Assembly (NCBI RefSeq): GCF_003994335.1
Contig: NZ_PNQZ01000047.1
Coordinates: 22,541 to 86,540, forward strand
Reading direction: 5' to 3'
DNA: 64,000 nucleotides
DNA from: Asaia sp. W19
Lineage (GTDB): Bacteria; Pseudomonadota; Alphaproteobacteria; Acetobacterales; Acetobacteraceae
The notes under the pieces were generated by a model that searched no databases, was not told where the DNA came from, and worked only from the letters and a program-made list of their open reading frames with translations. How positions within the stretch are numbered: position 1 is the first letter of the stretch; each line of letters begins with the position of its first letter. Both the position numbers and the translations under genes were made by a program. Below, in pieces: positions 34,641-43,698 of the stretch.

Positions 34641-34931
34641 GATGGCGCGATCTTAGGCGCAGTTGCGCGGCGCTCCGCGACAAAACTTGGCTGGACAATA
34701 AAATAAAAAATAACTGTTGCCAGAGTGGCAGCAGTCATGGGGGCAGTAACCGGGGGTGGTACCAGAAACGATCAGAGGCAAGCCAATCAGGCGTTGCGCC
34801 AAATGGCCGCCATTCTGGAGCACTCGGCGATTGTTGGACTCACGACAGGCGGCTGATGCAACGGCTCGTGAATGCATATTTCTTAACCGCGTATCTCGGT
34901 GCTGATCGGCGGCGCATGTTGCGCACGCCTG
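34641..34931. other. Intergenic region between the metal-efflux operon and the GIY-YIG gene
   Basis: It holds an A/T-only run (34699-34713) suited to a promoter for the leftward efflux operon and a small hairpin TGCCA-GAG-TGGCA at about 34720-34732. No supported gene is seen. Confidence 0.45.
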
Positions 34932-35270
34932 CTATATGGGGATGCCGTCTAGTTTCCTTACCCAATGCGCATGGCGGTTCTTGAGGGCCTTGTTCTGGAT
35001 GTATGCAGCGTCGTCATCTCCCTCCAGTCGCTCGATCACGTCGAAAGAAAATGCGTCCTGTCCGTGCTTCCTCCATATCTCCTGGAGTGACTTGAACGGA
35101 TTACTGTTATTCCTGAGCGTGAACCAAAGGCGGTTCTGGATAGTCGCAAGGTCCGGGGCTGCACCAATCCACACATGAGCCGATGCCACGCATCGAACGG
35201 CGTAAATCCCAGCCTCGCGTTTTCGCTCCTTATAAGCCGCGATCGCTGACCTGCGTTCGGTCGCTTTCAT
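34932..35270 (-). CDS. Short GIY-YIG nuclease-family protein
   Basis: A 112-residue protein whose N-terminal part reads as a short GIY-YIG motif: AGIYAVRC near residue 20 and VWIGAAPDL near 34, where the second element is WIG instead of YIG. Then follow IQNRLWFTLRNNSN and a helical C-terminus. I recall small proteins of this type scattered singly in proteobacterial genomes; their role is not established. The gene is divergent from the DUF2239 gene, 105 bases away. The short length and altered second motif make nuclease activity uncertain. Confidence 0.7.
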   Translation of the reverse strand: MKATERRSAIAAYKERKREAGIYAVRCVASAHVWIGAAPDLATIQNRLWFTLRNNSNPFKSLQEIWRKHGQDAFSFDVIERLEGDDDAAYIQNKALKNRHAHWVRKLDGIPI

Positions 35271-35375
35271 CAGGTTCCCCCTTTTACCAAGGCTCTATCC
35301 TAATTCAGAACGCTACCTGGCACAATAACATCCGGGTAAATTGATTTATATTTTCGTCCGGATATAAGTAGGAGA

Positions 35376-35990
35376 ATGAGCACATACCTCTCTACACGTT
35401 GCACGGCTTTCGCTGGGGTCAACCGGATAGCCACAGGTTCGTTGATCGACGTCGCCTTGACGATCAAGGGAATGGAAGATCGCATAGAGGGCCCGATCCT
35501 GACATTTGATGACGCGTCCGGCGCGGTCATAGACCTCGACCTTCGCGGTGGCACCGCAGAAATTGTCACGCGCCTGACCGGGCGCGGTAAGGCGAAAGCA
35601 CTTGATTCGGGACACCAGGGCGGGGGCACTAACGGACCGGGTCGATCGCGAGGCCGTCCAAAACTGGGTGTGATCGCGCGTGAAGTGACTTTGCTTCCGC
35701 GTCATTGGGAGTGGCTGGCAAAACAGCCGGGAGGCGCGTCGCAAGTCCTACGCCGTATCGTAGACGAAGCGCGCCGTGCTGACGGCGGAAAGTCCGATCT
35801 CAACGCGGCTCATGAACGCACATATCGCTTTCTCTCTGCGCTCGCCGGCAATCTTGTAGGATACGAGGAAGCAATTCGCGCCTTGTTCGCTGGTGACTAC
35901 AAATCCTTCAACGGCCGGATGGCTACATGGCCGTCCGATATCCGTGACCACGCCATCACTCTTTCCCAAAGCTCTCCCATGCAGCAGTGA
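35376..35990 (+). CDS. DUF2239-family protein
   Basis: A 204-residue protein matching the DUF2239 pattern as I recall it: an N-terminal beta-rich part (FAGVNRIATGSLIDVALTIK), a central GRPKLGVIAREVTLLPRHWE near 90-110, QPGGASQVLRRIVDEARR near 118-135, and a helical end. The GRPKLGV-to-LPRHW segment followed by PGGAS and an Arg-rich helix resembles ribbon-helix-helix-like DNA-binding proteins, which suggests regulation, but the function is unknown. Its last 4 bases overlap the start of the next gene, so the two are cotranscribed. Confidence 0.75.
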   Translation: MSTYLSTRCTAFAGVNRIATGSLIDVALTIKGMEDRIEGPILTFDDASGAVIDLDLRGGTAEIVTRLTGRGKAKALDSGHQGGGTNGPGRSRGRPKLGVIAREVTLLPRHWEWLAKQPGGASQVLRRIVDEARRADGGKSDLNAAHERTYRFLSALAGNLVGYEEAIRALFAGDYKSFNGRMATWPSDIRDHAITLSQSSPMQQ

Positions 35991-36454
35991 CCATGATAGG
36001 ATCCAGTCAGCGCAAACTGCGTCTTGCGTCTTTCATCCGCCATGTATGGGATGAAGGAGACGCGGATGCGTCTGACGATTACGTGGCGGAGGCCTATACG
36101 GTCCATCATGATCCCGGGGATCCTTGGGAGGGCAGAACGCTTGATCGCGCGGGCTTCAAGGATCGGGTCAGGAAATCACGAGCGGCCTTCCCGGATCAGA
36201 AATTTGATATCCAGGGATTGTTTGCCGATGGCCAGAGCGTTGTGATGACCTGGCTATGGTGCGGCACCCATCGGGGGGATCTGCCCGGCTTTCTGGCAAC
36301 GGATGAAATGATCAGGAGGTCGGGAGCTACAGTATATACTTTTAATAACAGCGAGCTTCTGACCGGACACTGGCAGATTTCTGATCGGCTCGGCGTTTTC
36401 CAGCAGCTGCGGCGCAACAGAGGGAAGAGCTTGTCAGCCAGAAGCCAGAGATAG
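35987..36454 (+). CDS. SnoaL-like ester cyclase-family protein
   Basis: A 155-residue protein of the NTF2-like SnoaL type: an N-terminal helix (FIRHVWDEGD), YVAEAYTVHHDPGDPWEG near 35-50, FKDRVRKSRAAFPDQKFDIQGLFADGQSVVMTW near 57-90 and a C-terminal sheet with HWQISDRLGVFQQL. SnoaL-like proteins include small hydrolases, cyclases and many of unknown role. It overlaps the DUF2239 gene by 4 bases. Nothing in the context points to a substrate. Confidence 0.72.
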   Translation: MTMIGSSQRKLRLASFIRHVWDEGDADASDDYVAEAYTVHHDPGDPWEGRTLDRAGFKDRVRKSRAAFPDQKFDIQGLFADGQSVVMTWLWCGTHRGDLPGFLATDEMIRRSGATVYTFNNSELLTGHWQISDRLGVFQQLRRNRGKSLSARSQR

Positions 36455-36584
36455 GCTGATGCGCCTGGGTCCCGGGCGACCGATTTTCGTGCCGCCAGGT
36501 GCGAACGGTAAGGGGTATGATTGATGGGCGTGTATCCGTGCCCTGGTCATGTATCACCCCTCAACCGCTCCCACAGGCTGGGTA

Positions 36585-36926
36585 TCAGTTACCCAGAGGC
36601 TGGACGTGCGAGACTTTGCCGTAGCGATCGTAATAGATCACGGCGTCTCCACGCCGTTGCGCGTAGCCATCCGGTGTGCCGTCGGGGCGCTTGAACAGAA
36701 TGCGATTGGCGTCGGGTTGTTCGATAACCTTGTCGCCTGGGGGGCGATATTTGAACATGCTGAAATCCGCTTCCGCCTTGGGAAGGGCGGAGGAGCGGGC
36801 AAGCTGATGCATATCCGGCTTTTTCTTGCTGTCATCGTCATCCTGAGCCGACGCTAGAACGGGGGTCATGACGACCCCCATACCCAGAGTGGTGAGTGCG
36901 AGATGACGGAGTCTGGACGGTTTCAT
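36585..36926 (-). CDS. Small secreted hypothetical protein
   Basis: I do not recognise a family. From the ATG at 36926 the 113-residue protein has a good Sec signal peptide ending at VLASAQ (about residue 28), then an acidic-basic stretch DDDDSKKK, and a C-terminal domain with FKRPDGTPDGYAQRRGDAVIYYDRYGKVSHVQ that looks like short beta strands with Tyr and Gly. It lies 16 bases after the outer-membrane channel gene of the AcrB-type operon, so it is probably its fourth gene and periplasmic. A role in assembling or tuning the efflux system is only a guess. Confidence 0.65.
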   Translation of the reverse strand: MKPSRLRHLALTTLGMGVVMTPVLASAQDDDDSKKKPDMHQLARSSALPKAEADFSMFKYRPPGDKVIEQPDANRILFKRPDGTPDGYAQRRGDAVIYYDRYGKVSHVQPLGN

Positions 36927-36942
36927 CCGGGTGTTTCCTGTA

Positions 36943-38427
36943 TCAGCCTTTGTTCCGGGCGGCGGGCGGAACCGAGGCTGTCGCAACGTCAGATGCGCTC
37001 CAGCCGCCGCCCAGAGCCCGATAGAGCGTTACCAGATTCTGGTAACGCGCCAATTGCACGTTGATCAGGCTCTGTTGCGCGTCATACAGGCTGCGCTGCT
37101 GTGTCAGGGTGGTCAGATAGGTATCGATACCCGTGTTGTAACGCATCATCGCCAGATCGTAGGCCTGCTGGGACGACTGGACCAGCCCCTTCATATGCGT
37201 GTCCTGCGCGAGATAGGTTTCACGCGCCGTCAACGCATCCGAGACTTCCTTGAACGCTGTCTGTACCGCCTTCTCGTAGGTGGCGATCTGAGAAAGGCGA
37301 CGGGCCTTGCTGATCTTGAGGTTGCCCTCGTTCTGCCCCCAGGTGAAAATCGGGAAGGTGATGTTCGGCGAGACCGACCAGGTCTGGGCGCCTGGGGTGA
37401 AGAGATGCCGGAACTGCAGCGAACTCACGCCCTCCTGCGCCGTCAGCGTTACCTTTGGGAAGAAGGCTGCGCGCGCCGCACCGATATTGGCATTGGCACC
37501 GATCAGGTTGTGTTCGGCCGACTGGATGTCGGGACGCTGGGCGATCAGGTCCGAGGGAAGACCCGCCGGGAGATCGCTCAGAAGTGTCTGACTGCCGAAA
37601 GGCTGCGGCGCAGGCAGGGTATCGGGAAGCGGTACACCAACGAGCAATTGCAGCTGATGCTCGTCCTGAGCCATCTGGCGCTCATATTGCGCCTTGTTGC
37701 TCGCCGCCTGTTCGACCTGGGTCTGGGTCTGAGCGAGGGTCAGCGCATCGGACTCGCCGTGATCGTATTTCAGGCGGGTCAGGCGGAGTGTGTCGCTCTG
37801 TGAGGTGAGGGTCTGATCCGTCACCCTTACGAGTTCGCGGTCCGCCAGCCATTGCAGATAGGTATTTGCTACCTGCGACACCATGCTGATCAGTACGGAT
37901 TGCGCGTTCATGCGCGATCCCAGCAACTCCTCGGCTTGTTGGCGCGACAGATTGCGGATGCGGCCGAACAGGTCGATTTCATAGGACGAGAACCCGATAT
38001 TCGCCCCGTAATAGCGCAGCATGGCTGTCCCACGCCCCAGACCCGGGGCGAAGGAGAAACCTGCGGTCTCTGACGGAGCAAAATACTGTCCCTGCCCTGT
38101 CACGCCAATCGGCGGGAACAGCGAGGCGTGCTGAACCTCGTAGCTGCCCTGGGCTTCCATGATCGCCGCCGCCTGGCTGCGCAGGTCGCGGTTGTTGCGC
38201 AGGGCGAGTTCGATCAGCGCGCGTAGCCGGGCATCGGTAAAGAAGTGCTTCCAGCCAATATCGGATGCGGCCTGGCCCGCGAGGGCCGCCGTCTTTCCGG
38301 CATCAGCCGGATAGGCATTCTGTACCGGCTGGGTCGGCCGGTTGTATTTCGGCGCCAGGTCGCACGAGGCAAGCATGGTGAACGCCAACAGGGCGCTCAC
38401 CGATTTCATGGTCTTCATGGTGCTCAT
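36943..38427 (-). CDS. RND efflux outer-membrane lipoprotein (NodT/OprM family)
   Basis: Outer-membrane channel of the second RND system, 494 residues. The N-terminal lipoprotein signal ends in the lipobox LASC near residues 19-22 and is followed by DLAPKYNRPTQP, as in OprM and NodT proteins. Two OEP repeats follow, with GADIRSAEHNL-like LIAQRPDIQSAEHNLIGANA near 310, a strong family signature. The start overlaps the stop of the pump gene by 4 bases. Confidence 0.9.
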   Translation of the reverse strand: MSTMKTMKSVSALLAFTMLASCDLAPKYNRPTQPVQNAYPADAGKTAALAGQAASDIGWKHFFTDARLRALIELALRNNRDLRSQAAAIMEAQGSYEVQHASLFPPIGVTGQGQYFAPSETAGFSFAPGLGRGTAMLRYYGANIGFSSYEIDLFGRIRNLSRQQAEELLGSRMNAQSVLISMVSQVANTYLQWLADRELVRVTDQTLTSQSDTLRLTRLKYDHGESDALTLAQTQTQVEQAASNKAQYERQMAQDEHQLQLLVGVPLPDTLPAPQPFGSQTLLSDLPAGLPSDLIAQRPDIQSAEHNLIGANANIGAARAAFFPKVTLTAQEGVSSLQFRHLFTPGAQTWSVSPNITFPIFTWGQNEGNLKISKARRLSQIATYEKAVQTAFKEVSDALTARETYLAQDTHMKGLVQSSQQAYDLAMMRYNTGIDTYLTTLTQQRSLYDAQQSLINVQLARYQNLVTLYRALGGGWSASDVATASVPPAARNKG

Positions 38428-41400
38428 GCGCCCTCTCCCCGAGCGGCTTCGTTGCGGTGTTCGTACGGATCGACACGATCCTTCATGCGGGTCACGCGGA
38501 ACAGGCGCAGGATCACCACAAAGAACACAGGGACAAAATAGACGGCCAGCAGCGTTGCCGAGAGCATGCCGCCCACGACGCAGGTGCCGATGGCGACACG
38601 CGCCGCCGAGCCTGCGCCTGTCGCGATTGCCAGAGGAAACACACCGCAGACGAAGGCGATGGAGGTCATCAGGATCGGACGCAGGCGCTCGCGGCCGGCC
38701 TTGAGCACCGAGTCCTCGAGTGAGTCACCCTGCTCGAAGAACTCCTTGGCGAATTCGACGATCAGAATGGCGTTCTTGACCGAGAGACCGACCGTGGTCA
38801 GCAGTCCGACCTGGAAATACACGTCGTTATCGAGGCCACGCCACAGCGTGGCGCCAATAGCGCCGAGCACGCCAAGCGGAAGCACCATCAGCACCGAGAG
38901 CGGGATCGCCCAGCTCTCATAGAGCGCAGCAAGGCAGAGCAGAATGACGATGGCGGCGAGAGCATAAAGAGGGCCCGTGGCACCGCTCGAGGCGACCTGC
39001 TCGTAGGAGATACCGGTCCATTCATAACCGATCCCCTTGGGCAGATGCTGCAGGATCTTTTCCATTTCCTGCATGGCCGCGCCAGAACTGGTACCCGCTG
39101 CGCCCTGCCCCTGAAGCTCGAACGAGTTCAGGCCGTTATAGTCTTCCACCTTTTGCGGGCCGACAATCCAGTTGCCTGAGGCAAAGGCGTTGAATGGCAC
39201 CATGGCCCCTGCCGTGTTCCGGACGTACCACTTGTTCAGATCCTCGGGCGTCATGCGCGCCCAGGCTTCACCCTCAATATAGACCTGCTTCACGCGATCG
39301 CTGCGCATGAACTGGTTGACGTAAATCGAGCCGAATGCCCCCTGGATAGTGGTATTGATCTCGGCATTCGTCACGCCCTGCGCATTGGCACGCTCACGGT
39401 CGATGTCCAGGTGGAATTGGGGCTGGTCTTCCAGACCCATGGGGCGCACGGCCATCAGCTTCGGGTTCTTGGCGGCCTCCGCGAGCACCTGATTCCTGGC
39501 TGCCAGCAGCGCCTGATGTCCCAGATGCCCGTTATCCTCCAGCTCCAGATCGAAACCGGCAGCATTGCCCAGTTCCATGACGGCGGGCGGATTGATGGCA
39601 AAGATGATCGCTTCCGGGTCCATCCAGAAGTGCTTCATGATTTCGCCGGCCACTGACATCGTCGTGTTCTTGTAGCCGGGACGTTCATCCCATGGTTTGA
39701 GTCGGATGAAGAACGCACCCGCGCTCTGGCCCTGACCGGCGAAGTTGAAGCCGTTCATGGCGAAAACGGACTGCGCGATATCACCGTATTTGTGCATGAC
39801 ATAATCGGTGATCTTGCGGTTGACCGCTGCGGTCTGGGCATTATTTGCACCCGGGCGCATGGTCACCTGACCGAAAATGATTCCCTGATCCTCTTCCGGC
39901 AGGAAGCCACCGGGAACACGCATGAACAGGAAGACGGCACCACCGGCAAAAGCCGCGAAGATCAGCATGCTGACCACACGACTGCGGACGAGGCGTCGCA
40001 CCCCGCCCAGATAGCCATTGGTCATACGGTCAAAATTACGGTTGAACCAGGCGATCGGGCCCTTCTTATGCTCCTTGTGCGTCGGCTTGAGCATGGAGCC
40101 GCAAAGCGCAGGTGTCATGACCGTGGCGACGAGCACCGAGAGCCACATTGCCGAGACGATGGTGATCGAGAACTGACGATAGATCACCCCCGTGGAGCCG
40201 CCGAAGGCAGCCATAGGCAGGAACACAGCTGTCAGAACGAGCACGATACCCACGAGCGCGCCCGTGATTTCATCCATGGACTGGCGTGAGGCCTCCTTGG
40301 GGGAAAGCCCCTTTTCGCTCATCACGCGCTCCACGTTTTCCACCACAACGATCGCGTCATCCACCAGAAGGCCGACGGCGAGCACCATGGCAAGCATGGT
40401 GAGCGTGTTGATGGAGAACCCGAGAGCCGAAAGCACACCAAACGTACCAAGCAGCACCACTGGCACGGCGATGGTGGGGATCAGCGTGGCGCGGAAGTTC
40501 TGCAGGAAGATCAGCATTACCACGAAGACGAGGGCAATAGCCTCGAGGAGCGTGATGACCACTTCCTTGATCGACAGGGTGATGAACGGCTCTGTGTCGA
40601 GCGGATAAACGGTCTTCAGACCGCGCGGGTAGAACTTCTCGAGCTCGGCCACCTTGGCGCGCACGGCATTTTCCGTCGTGAGCTGGTTCGCTCCCGGTGC
40701 GAGCTTGAGCGCCATACCGACAGTCGGCAGGTTGTTGTAGAACGACGACAGATTGTAGTTCTGCGCGCCGAGTTCCACGCGGGCTACGTCGCTCAGATGC
40801 ACCTGCGATCCGTCCTGCTGGACCTTGAGCACGATCTTCTTGAACTGCTCGGGCTCGCTCAAGCGTGTGGGACCGATGATCGTCGCATCGAAGCCGATTT
40901 CCTTGGTGGCGGGCAATCCGCCCAGTTCGCCCGAGGAAACCTGGATGTTCTGCTGCGAGATCGCAGTCTGGATATCGCTGACGTTGAGTGCGTATTTGTA
41001 AAGCTTGTTGGGGTCCAGCCATACGCGCATCGCGTATTCCGAACCGAACAGGGTGTGATCGCCCACACCCGACACGCGCGATAGCGGGTCGGACACGTTC
41101 GAAGCCACGTAATCGGCAATATCCTGACCCGACATGCTGCTATCGGTCGAAATGAAGGCGAGAACGAGCATGAAGTTCTTCACGGCCTTCGTCACGCTCA
41201 GGCCCTGTGCCACCACTTCGGTTGGCAGGCGCGGCTGTGCGAGCTGCAGCTTGTTCTGCACCTGAACCTGCGCGATATCGGGGTTGGTCCCCTGCGCGAA
41301 GGTCAGGTCGATTTCCATATGGCCACTGCCATAGGAGGAAGCCGAGAGATATTCGAGATGATCGAGGCCGAACATCTGTTGCAGGATCGGGCGGACGGTC

Positions 41401-41579
41401 GTGTTATTGACCGTCTCGGCCGAGGCGCCGGGATAATCGACCGTGATCGCGATTTGCGGTGGCGCGATCGACGGGTACTGGGCGATCGGCATGCGGAAGA
41501 TGGCAACCGCACCGACCAGCATGATGATCAGCCCGATGACCCAGGCAAAGATCGGTCTGTCGATGAAGAAACGAGACAT
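38424..41579 (-). CDS. HAE1-type RND multidrug efflux pump (AcrB/MexB-like)
   Basis: Inner-membrane drug/proton antiporter of 1051 residues, full length for the family. The N-terminus SRFFIDRPIFAWVIGLIIMLVG and the next block PIAQYPSIAPPQI are characteristic of AcrB. The proton-relay Asp pair is in VGLLVDDAIVVVENVERVM near 402-420, and GVRRLVRSRV and PEEDQGIIF mark the central region. Three-gene operon: adaptor, pump, channel, with 9-base and 4-base junctions. It is expected to export lipophilic compounds and to be repressed by the divergent TetR protein. Confidence 0.93.
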   Translation of the reverse strand: MSRFFIDRPIFAWVIGLIIMLVGAVAIFRMPIAQYPSIAPPQIAITVDYPGASAETVNNTTVRPILQQMFGLDHLEYLSASSYGSGHMEIDLTFAQGTNPDIAQVQVQNKLQLAQPRLPTEVVAQGLSVTKAVKNFMLVLAFISTDSSMSGQDIADYVASNVSDPLSRVSGVGDHTLFGSEYAMRVWLDPNKLYKYALNVSDIQTAISQQNIQVSSGELGGLPATKEIGFDATIIGPTRLSEPEQFKKIVLKVQQDGSQVHLSDVARVELGAQNYNLSSFYNNLPTVGMALKLAPGANQLTTENAVRAKVAELEKFYPRGLKTVYPLDTEPFITLSIKEVVITLLEAIALVFVVMLIFLQNFRATLIPTIAVPVVLLGTFGVLSALGFSINTLTMLAMVLAVGLLVDDAIVVVENVERVMSEKGLSPKEASRQSMDEITGALVGIVLVLTAVFLPMAAFGGSTGVIYRQFSITIVSAMWLSVLVATVMTPALCGSMLKPTHKEHKKGPIAWFNRNFDRMTNGYLGGVRRLVRSRVVSMLIFAAFAGGAVFLFMRVPGGFLPEEDQGIIFGQVTMRPGANNAQTAAVNRKITDYVMHKYGDIAQSVFAMNGFNFAGQGQSAGAFFIRLKPWDERPGYKNTTMSVAGEIMKHFWMDPEAIIFAINPPAVMELGNAAGFDLELEDNGHLGHQALLAARNQVLAEAAKNPKLMAVRPMGLEDQPQFHLDIDRERANAQGVTNAEINTTIQGAFGSIYVNQFMRSDRVKQVYIEGEAWARMTPEDLNKWYVRNTAGAMVPFNAFASGNWIVGPQKVEDYNGLNSFELQGQGAAGTSSGAAMQEMEKILQHLPKGIGYEWTGISYEQVASSGATGPLYALAAIVILLCLAALYESWAIPLSVLMVLPLGVLGAIGATLWRGLDNDVYFQVGLLTTVGLSVKNAILIVEFAKEFFEQGDSLEDSVLKAGRERLRPILMTSIAFVCGVFPLAIATGAGSAARVAIGTCVVGGMLSATLLAVYFVPVFFVVILRLFRVTRMKDRVDPYEHRNEAARGEGA

Positions 41580-41588
41580 TGAGAACTC

Positions 41589-42809
41589 TTATCCTGCGTG
41601 CGCGGGCTGGGCGTCGGCTGGCTTGCCGTCGGCGGATTTCTCGACCGGTTTCACAACGGCGCCGGGATGCGCCTTCTGGATACCTTCGATGATGATCCTG
41701 TCACCATCATTGAGCCCGCCCATCACGACCCAGTCACCATCGAGTGCGCGGTCGAGTTGCACAAAGCGCATGGTCACCTTGTTGTCGTTGTCCAGCGCGT
41801 AGACAAACGGATCACCCTTGGGATCGCGCTGCAATGCAGGCTGCGGAATGGTGATGGCCTTGGGGTCTACACCTTCAGCGACCTCGGCATGCACATACAT
41901 ACCAGGCATCAGCAACCGGTCGGTGTTCGGGAATTCCGCGCGGACCACCATCGTACCCGTGGCCGGGTCCACCGTGACTTCCGTCAGGCGCAGCTGCCCC
42001 TTCTGATCGTAATGGCTGCCATCCTCGAGCGTAAGCTCGACAGCGGCTGCGTTGCCCGAGACCTTCTCCAGCTTGCCGCTGGCGAATTCGCGACGCAGAC
42101 GAAGCATGTCCGAAGTCGCAAGATTCACGTCCACATAGATCGGGTCCATGCGTGTGACCGTGGCGATAGCGTTGGTCTGACCAGCCGTTACCAGCGTACC
42201 AGGTGTCACGAGCATGCGTCCGATACGGCCATCGATCGGTGAGCGAACCTCGGTCCAGTCCAGATTGACTGCGGCGCTGTCTACATTGGCCTTTGCCTGA
42301 GCGATGTCGGCTTCAGCCTGCTTCGCCGAGGAAAACGTATTATCGTAGTCCTGTTTGCTGACAGCGTGAGCAGCGGCCAGCGGGCGATAGCGCTCCAGCT
42401 GGGCACGAATGCTCAGCGCGGCTGCCTGGGCGTGCAGGAGCTGGGCCTTTGCCTGATCGTAAGCCGCCTTGTAGGGCGCAGGATTGATGACATAGAGCAG
42501 CTGACCGGCCTTGACATCCGTGCCCTGCTCGAAGCTGCGCTTGAGGATCACGCCGCCAACCTGCGGACGCACCTGTGCCTGCTCGAAAGCCTCGACACGC
42601 CCCGGCAGGGACGTGCTCGTCTTGAGCGCATGGGGGTGCACGGTATAGACGCCCACCGTTTGCGGCGGTGGTTTGGGGGCGGCTGCCTTGTGTTTGCAGC
42701 CCGAAAGATCCAGCGTCAAAAGTGCCAAGGGAATGAGACGTAGCGAAAGGCTTGTTGTCGCCTTCAAATTCCACGGTGAACGGGCCGTGTAAGACGGAAA
42801 TGCTCGCAT
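41589..42809 (-). CDS. RND efflux periplasmic adaptor lipoprotein (AcrA/MexA-like)
   Basis: Membrane-fusion protein of the AcrB-type system. The N-terminus has a lipoprotein signal with a DLSGC lipobox about 37 residues from the ATG at 42809 (an in-frame TTG at 42824 is less likely). The AcrA-type lipoyl and hairpin segments are clear: PGRVEAFEQAQVRPQVGG near 60, DWTEVRSPIDGRIG near 180, and the C-terminal IPQPALQRDPKGDPFVYA near 320. It is the first gene of the operon and its upstream region holds two palindromic operators shared with the divergent tetR gene. Confidence 0.9.
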   Translation of the reverse strand: MRAFPSYTARSPWNLKATTSLSLRLIPLALLTLDLSGCKHKAAAPKPPPQTVGVYTVHPHALKTSTSLPGRVEAFEQAQVRPQVGGVILKRSFEQGTDVKAGQLLYVINPAPYKAAYDQAKAQLLHAQAAALSIRAQLERYRPLAAAHAVSKQDYDNTFSSAKQAEADIAQAKANVDSAAVNLDWTEVRSPIDGRIGRMLVTPGTLVTAGQTNAIATVTRMDPIYVDVNLATSDMLRLRREFASGKLEKVSGNAAAVELTLEDGSHYDQKGQLRLTEVTVDPATGTMVVRAEFPNTDRLLMPGMYVHAEVAEGVDPKAITIPQPALQRDPKGDPFVYALDNDNKVTMRFVQLDRALDGDWVVMGGLNDGDRIIIEGIQKAHPGAVVKPVEKSADGKPADAQPAHAG

Positions 42810-42877
42810 GCTGGCGCTATCCAAAATGACCGATGTTCAAGAAGGGTAACCGTAAACCGTGCGCTCGCGCCAAAAAA

Positions 42878-42890
42878 GGTTTCGGAAACC
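42878..42890. promoter_or_regulatory. Palindromic operator 1 (GGTTTCGGAAACC)
   Basis: A perfect 6-base inverted repeat around one central G, 69 bases upstream of the adaptor start (minus strand) and 89 bases upstream of the tetR start. It is nearly identical to the second site at 42921-42933. Together they are the probable binding sites of the TetR repressor. Confidence 0.7.
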
Positions 42891-42920
42891 CTTGAGTTTC
42901 TCTGCCATAGGGAACTATAC

Positions 42921-42933
42921 GGTTTCCGAAACC
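42921..42933. promoter_or_regulatory. Palindromic operator 2 (GGTTTCCGAAACC)
   Basis: A perfect 6-base inverted repeat around one central C, differing from site 1 only in the middle base. Centre-to-centre spacing is 43 bases, close to four helical turns. It lies 46 bases upstream of the tetR start, where it would give autorepression. Confidence 0.7.
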
Positions 42934-42978
42934 CGGTCAACGGACCAGCAGCAGCTTGGAGCGATTTTTCGCAATACA

Positions 42979-43674
42979 ATGTCAAGTACGACCCAAACAA
43001 AGGCCAGTCACGCCCAAGCCCAGGAATCAGGTCCATTGCGAAGGCACTGTGGTCGCCCCCCTGTGTTGTGTGAAACCGAAAGGCGCGACAAAATATTCGA
43101 CGCGGCAGAGATTGTATTGCAGCAGCACGGATACTCAGGCGCTTCGATGGATCGTATCGCGCAATGCTCGAATATGTCGAAAAAGACACTCTACCATATG
43201 TTCGCGTCCAAGCAGGAAATGGTGGAACATCTTCTGCGCGACAGACTTTTACTGTCAGGACTGCGCGACCTCGAGTTGCAGGGTGAAACGGTCGAGGATC
43301 GTCTCGTTTTCGGACTCGAGGCGCTTGCGATTGCCATGATGGCCGAAAAGCGTCTTAGCCTCATTCGCGTCGTGATTGCCGAAGTCTCTCGCAACCCGGA
43401 GGTCAGTCGTTTCGTGCGAGAGTTCTTCTCCAGCGCGGCCGGGCCTTTTCCGTTGCGCGTGTGGCTCGAGCGCATGGTGGAGGAAGGCAGTCTCGAGGTG
43501 GATGACGTCGCGCAGGCCTCGGACATGCTTTTTGGTGGCGCGCTGGCGACATCCATGCTCTGCGAGCTGAGTCATTGCCGCCCAAGGCAATATTGGGACG
43601 AGACGCCCGGCTATCTGCGACGGGTGGTCAGGATGTTCCTGCACGGACTGGAAAACGAAAAAGGGGCCGTCTAG
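42979..43674 (+). CDS. TetR-family transcriptional repressor of the AcrB-type efflux operon
   Basis: Regulator with an N-terminal TetR helix-turn-helix (residues about 40-85, DAAEIVLQQHGYSGASMDRIAQ and SKKTLYHMFASKQEMVEHLL) and a helical ligand domain. I chose the ATG at 42979, which still leaves a 35-residue basic leader; a start at 42859 would run through both operators. It is divergent from the efflux operon, the classical arrangement for AcrR-type control. Its last codons form part of the bidirectional terminator that follows. Confidence 0.87.
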   Translation: MSSTTQTKASHAQAQESGPLRRHCGRPPVLCETERRDKIFDAAEIVLQQHGYSGASMDRIAQCSNMSKKTLYHMFASKQEMVEHLLRDRLLLSGLRDLELQGETVEDRLVFGLEALAIAMMAEKRLSLIRVVIAEVSRNPEVSRFVREFFSSAAGPFPLRVWLERMVEEGSLEVDDVAQASDMLFGGALATSMLCELSHCRPRQYWDETPGYLRRVVRMFLHGLENEKGAV

Positions 43675-43686
43675 GCCCCTCTTTTG
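43655..43686. terminator. Bidirectional intrinsic terminator (tetR / purF)
   Basis: AGGGGCC (43662-43668) pairs with GGCCCCT (43674-43680) around a 5-base loop, flanked by an A-run on the left and CTTTT on the right. The tetR stop codon lies in the loop. It can terminate tetR rightwards and purF leftwards. Confidence 0.75.
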
Positions 43687-43698
43687 CTTCAGCCGAGA

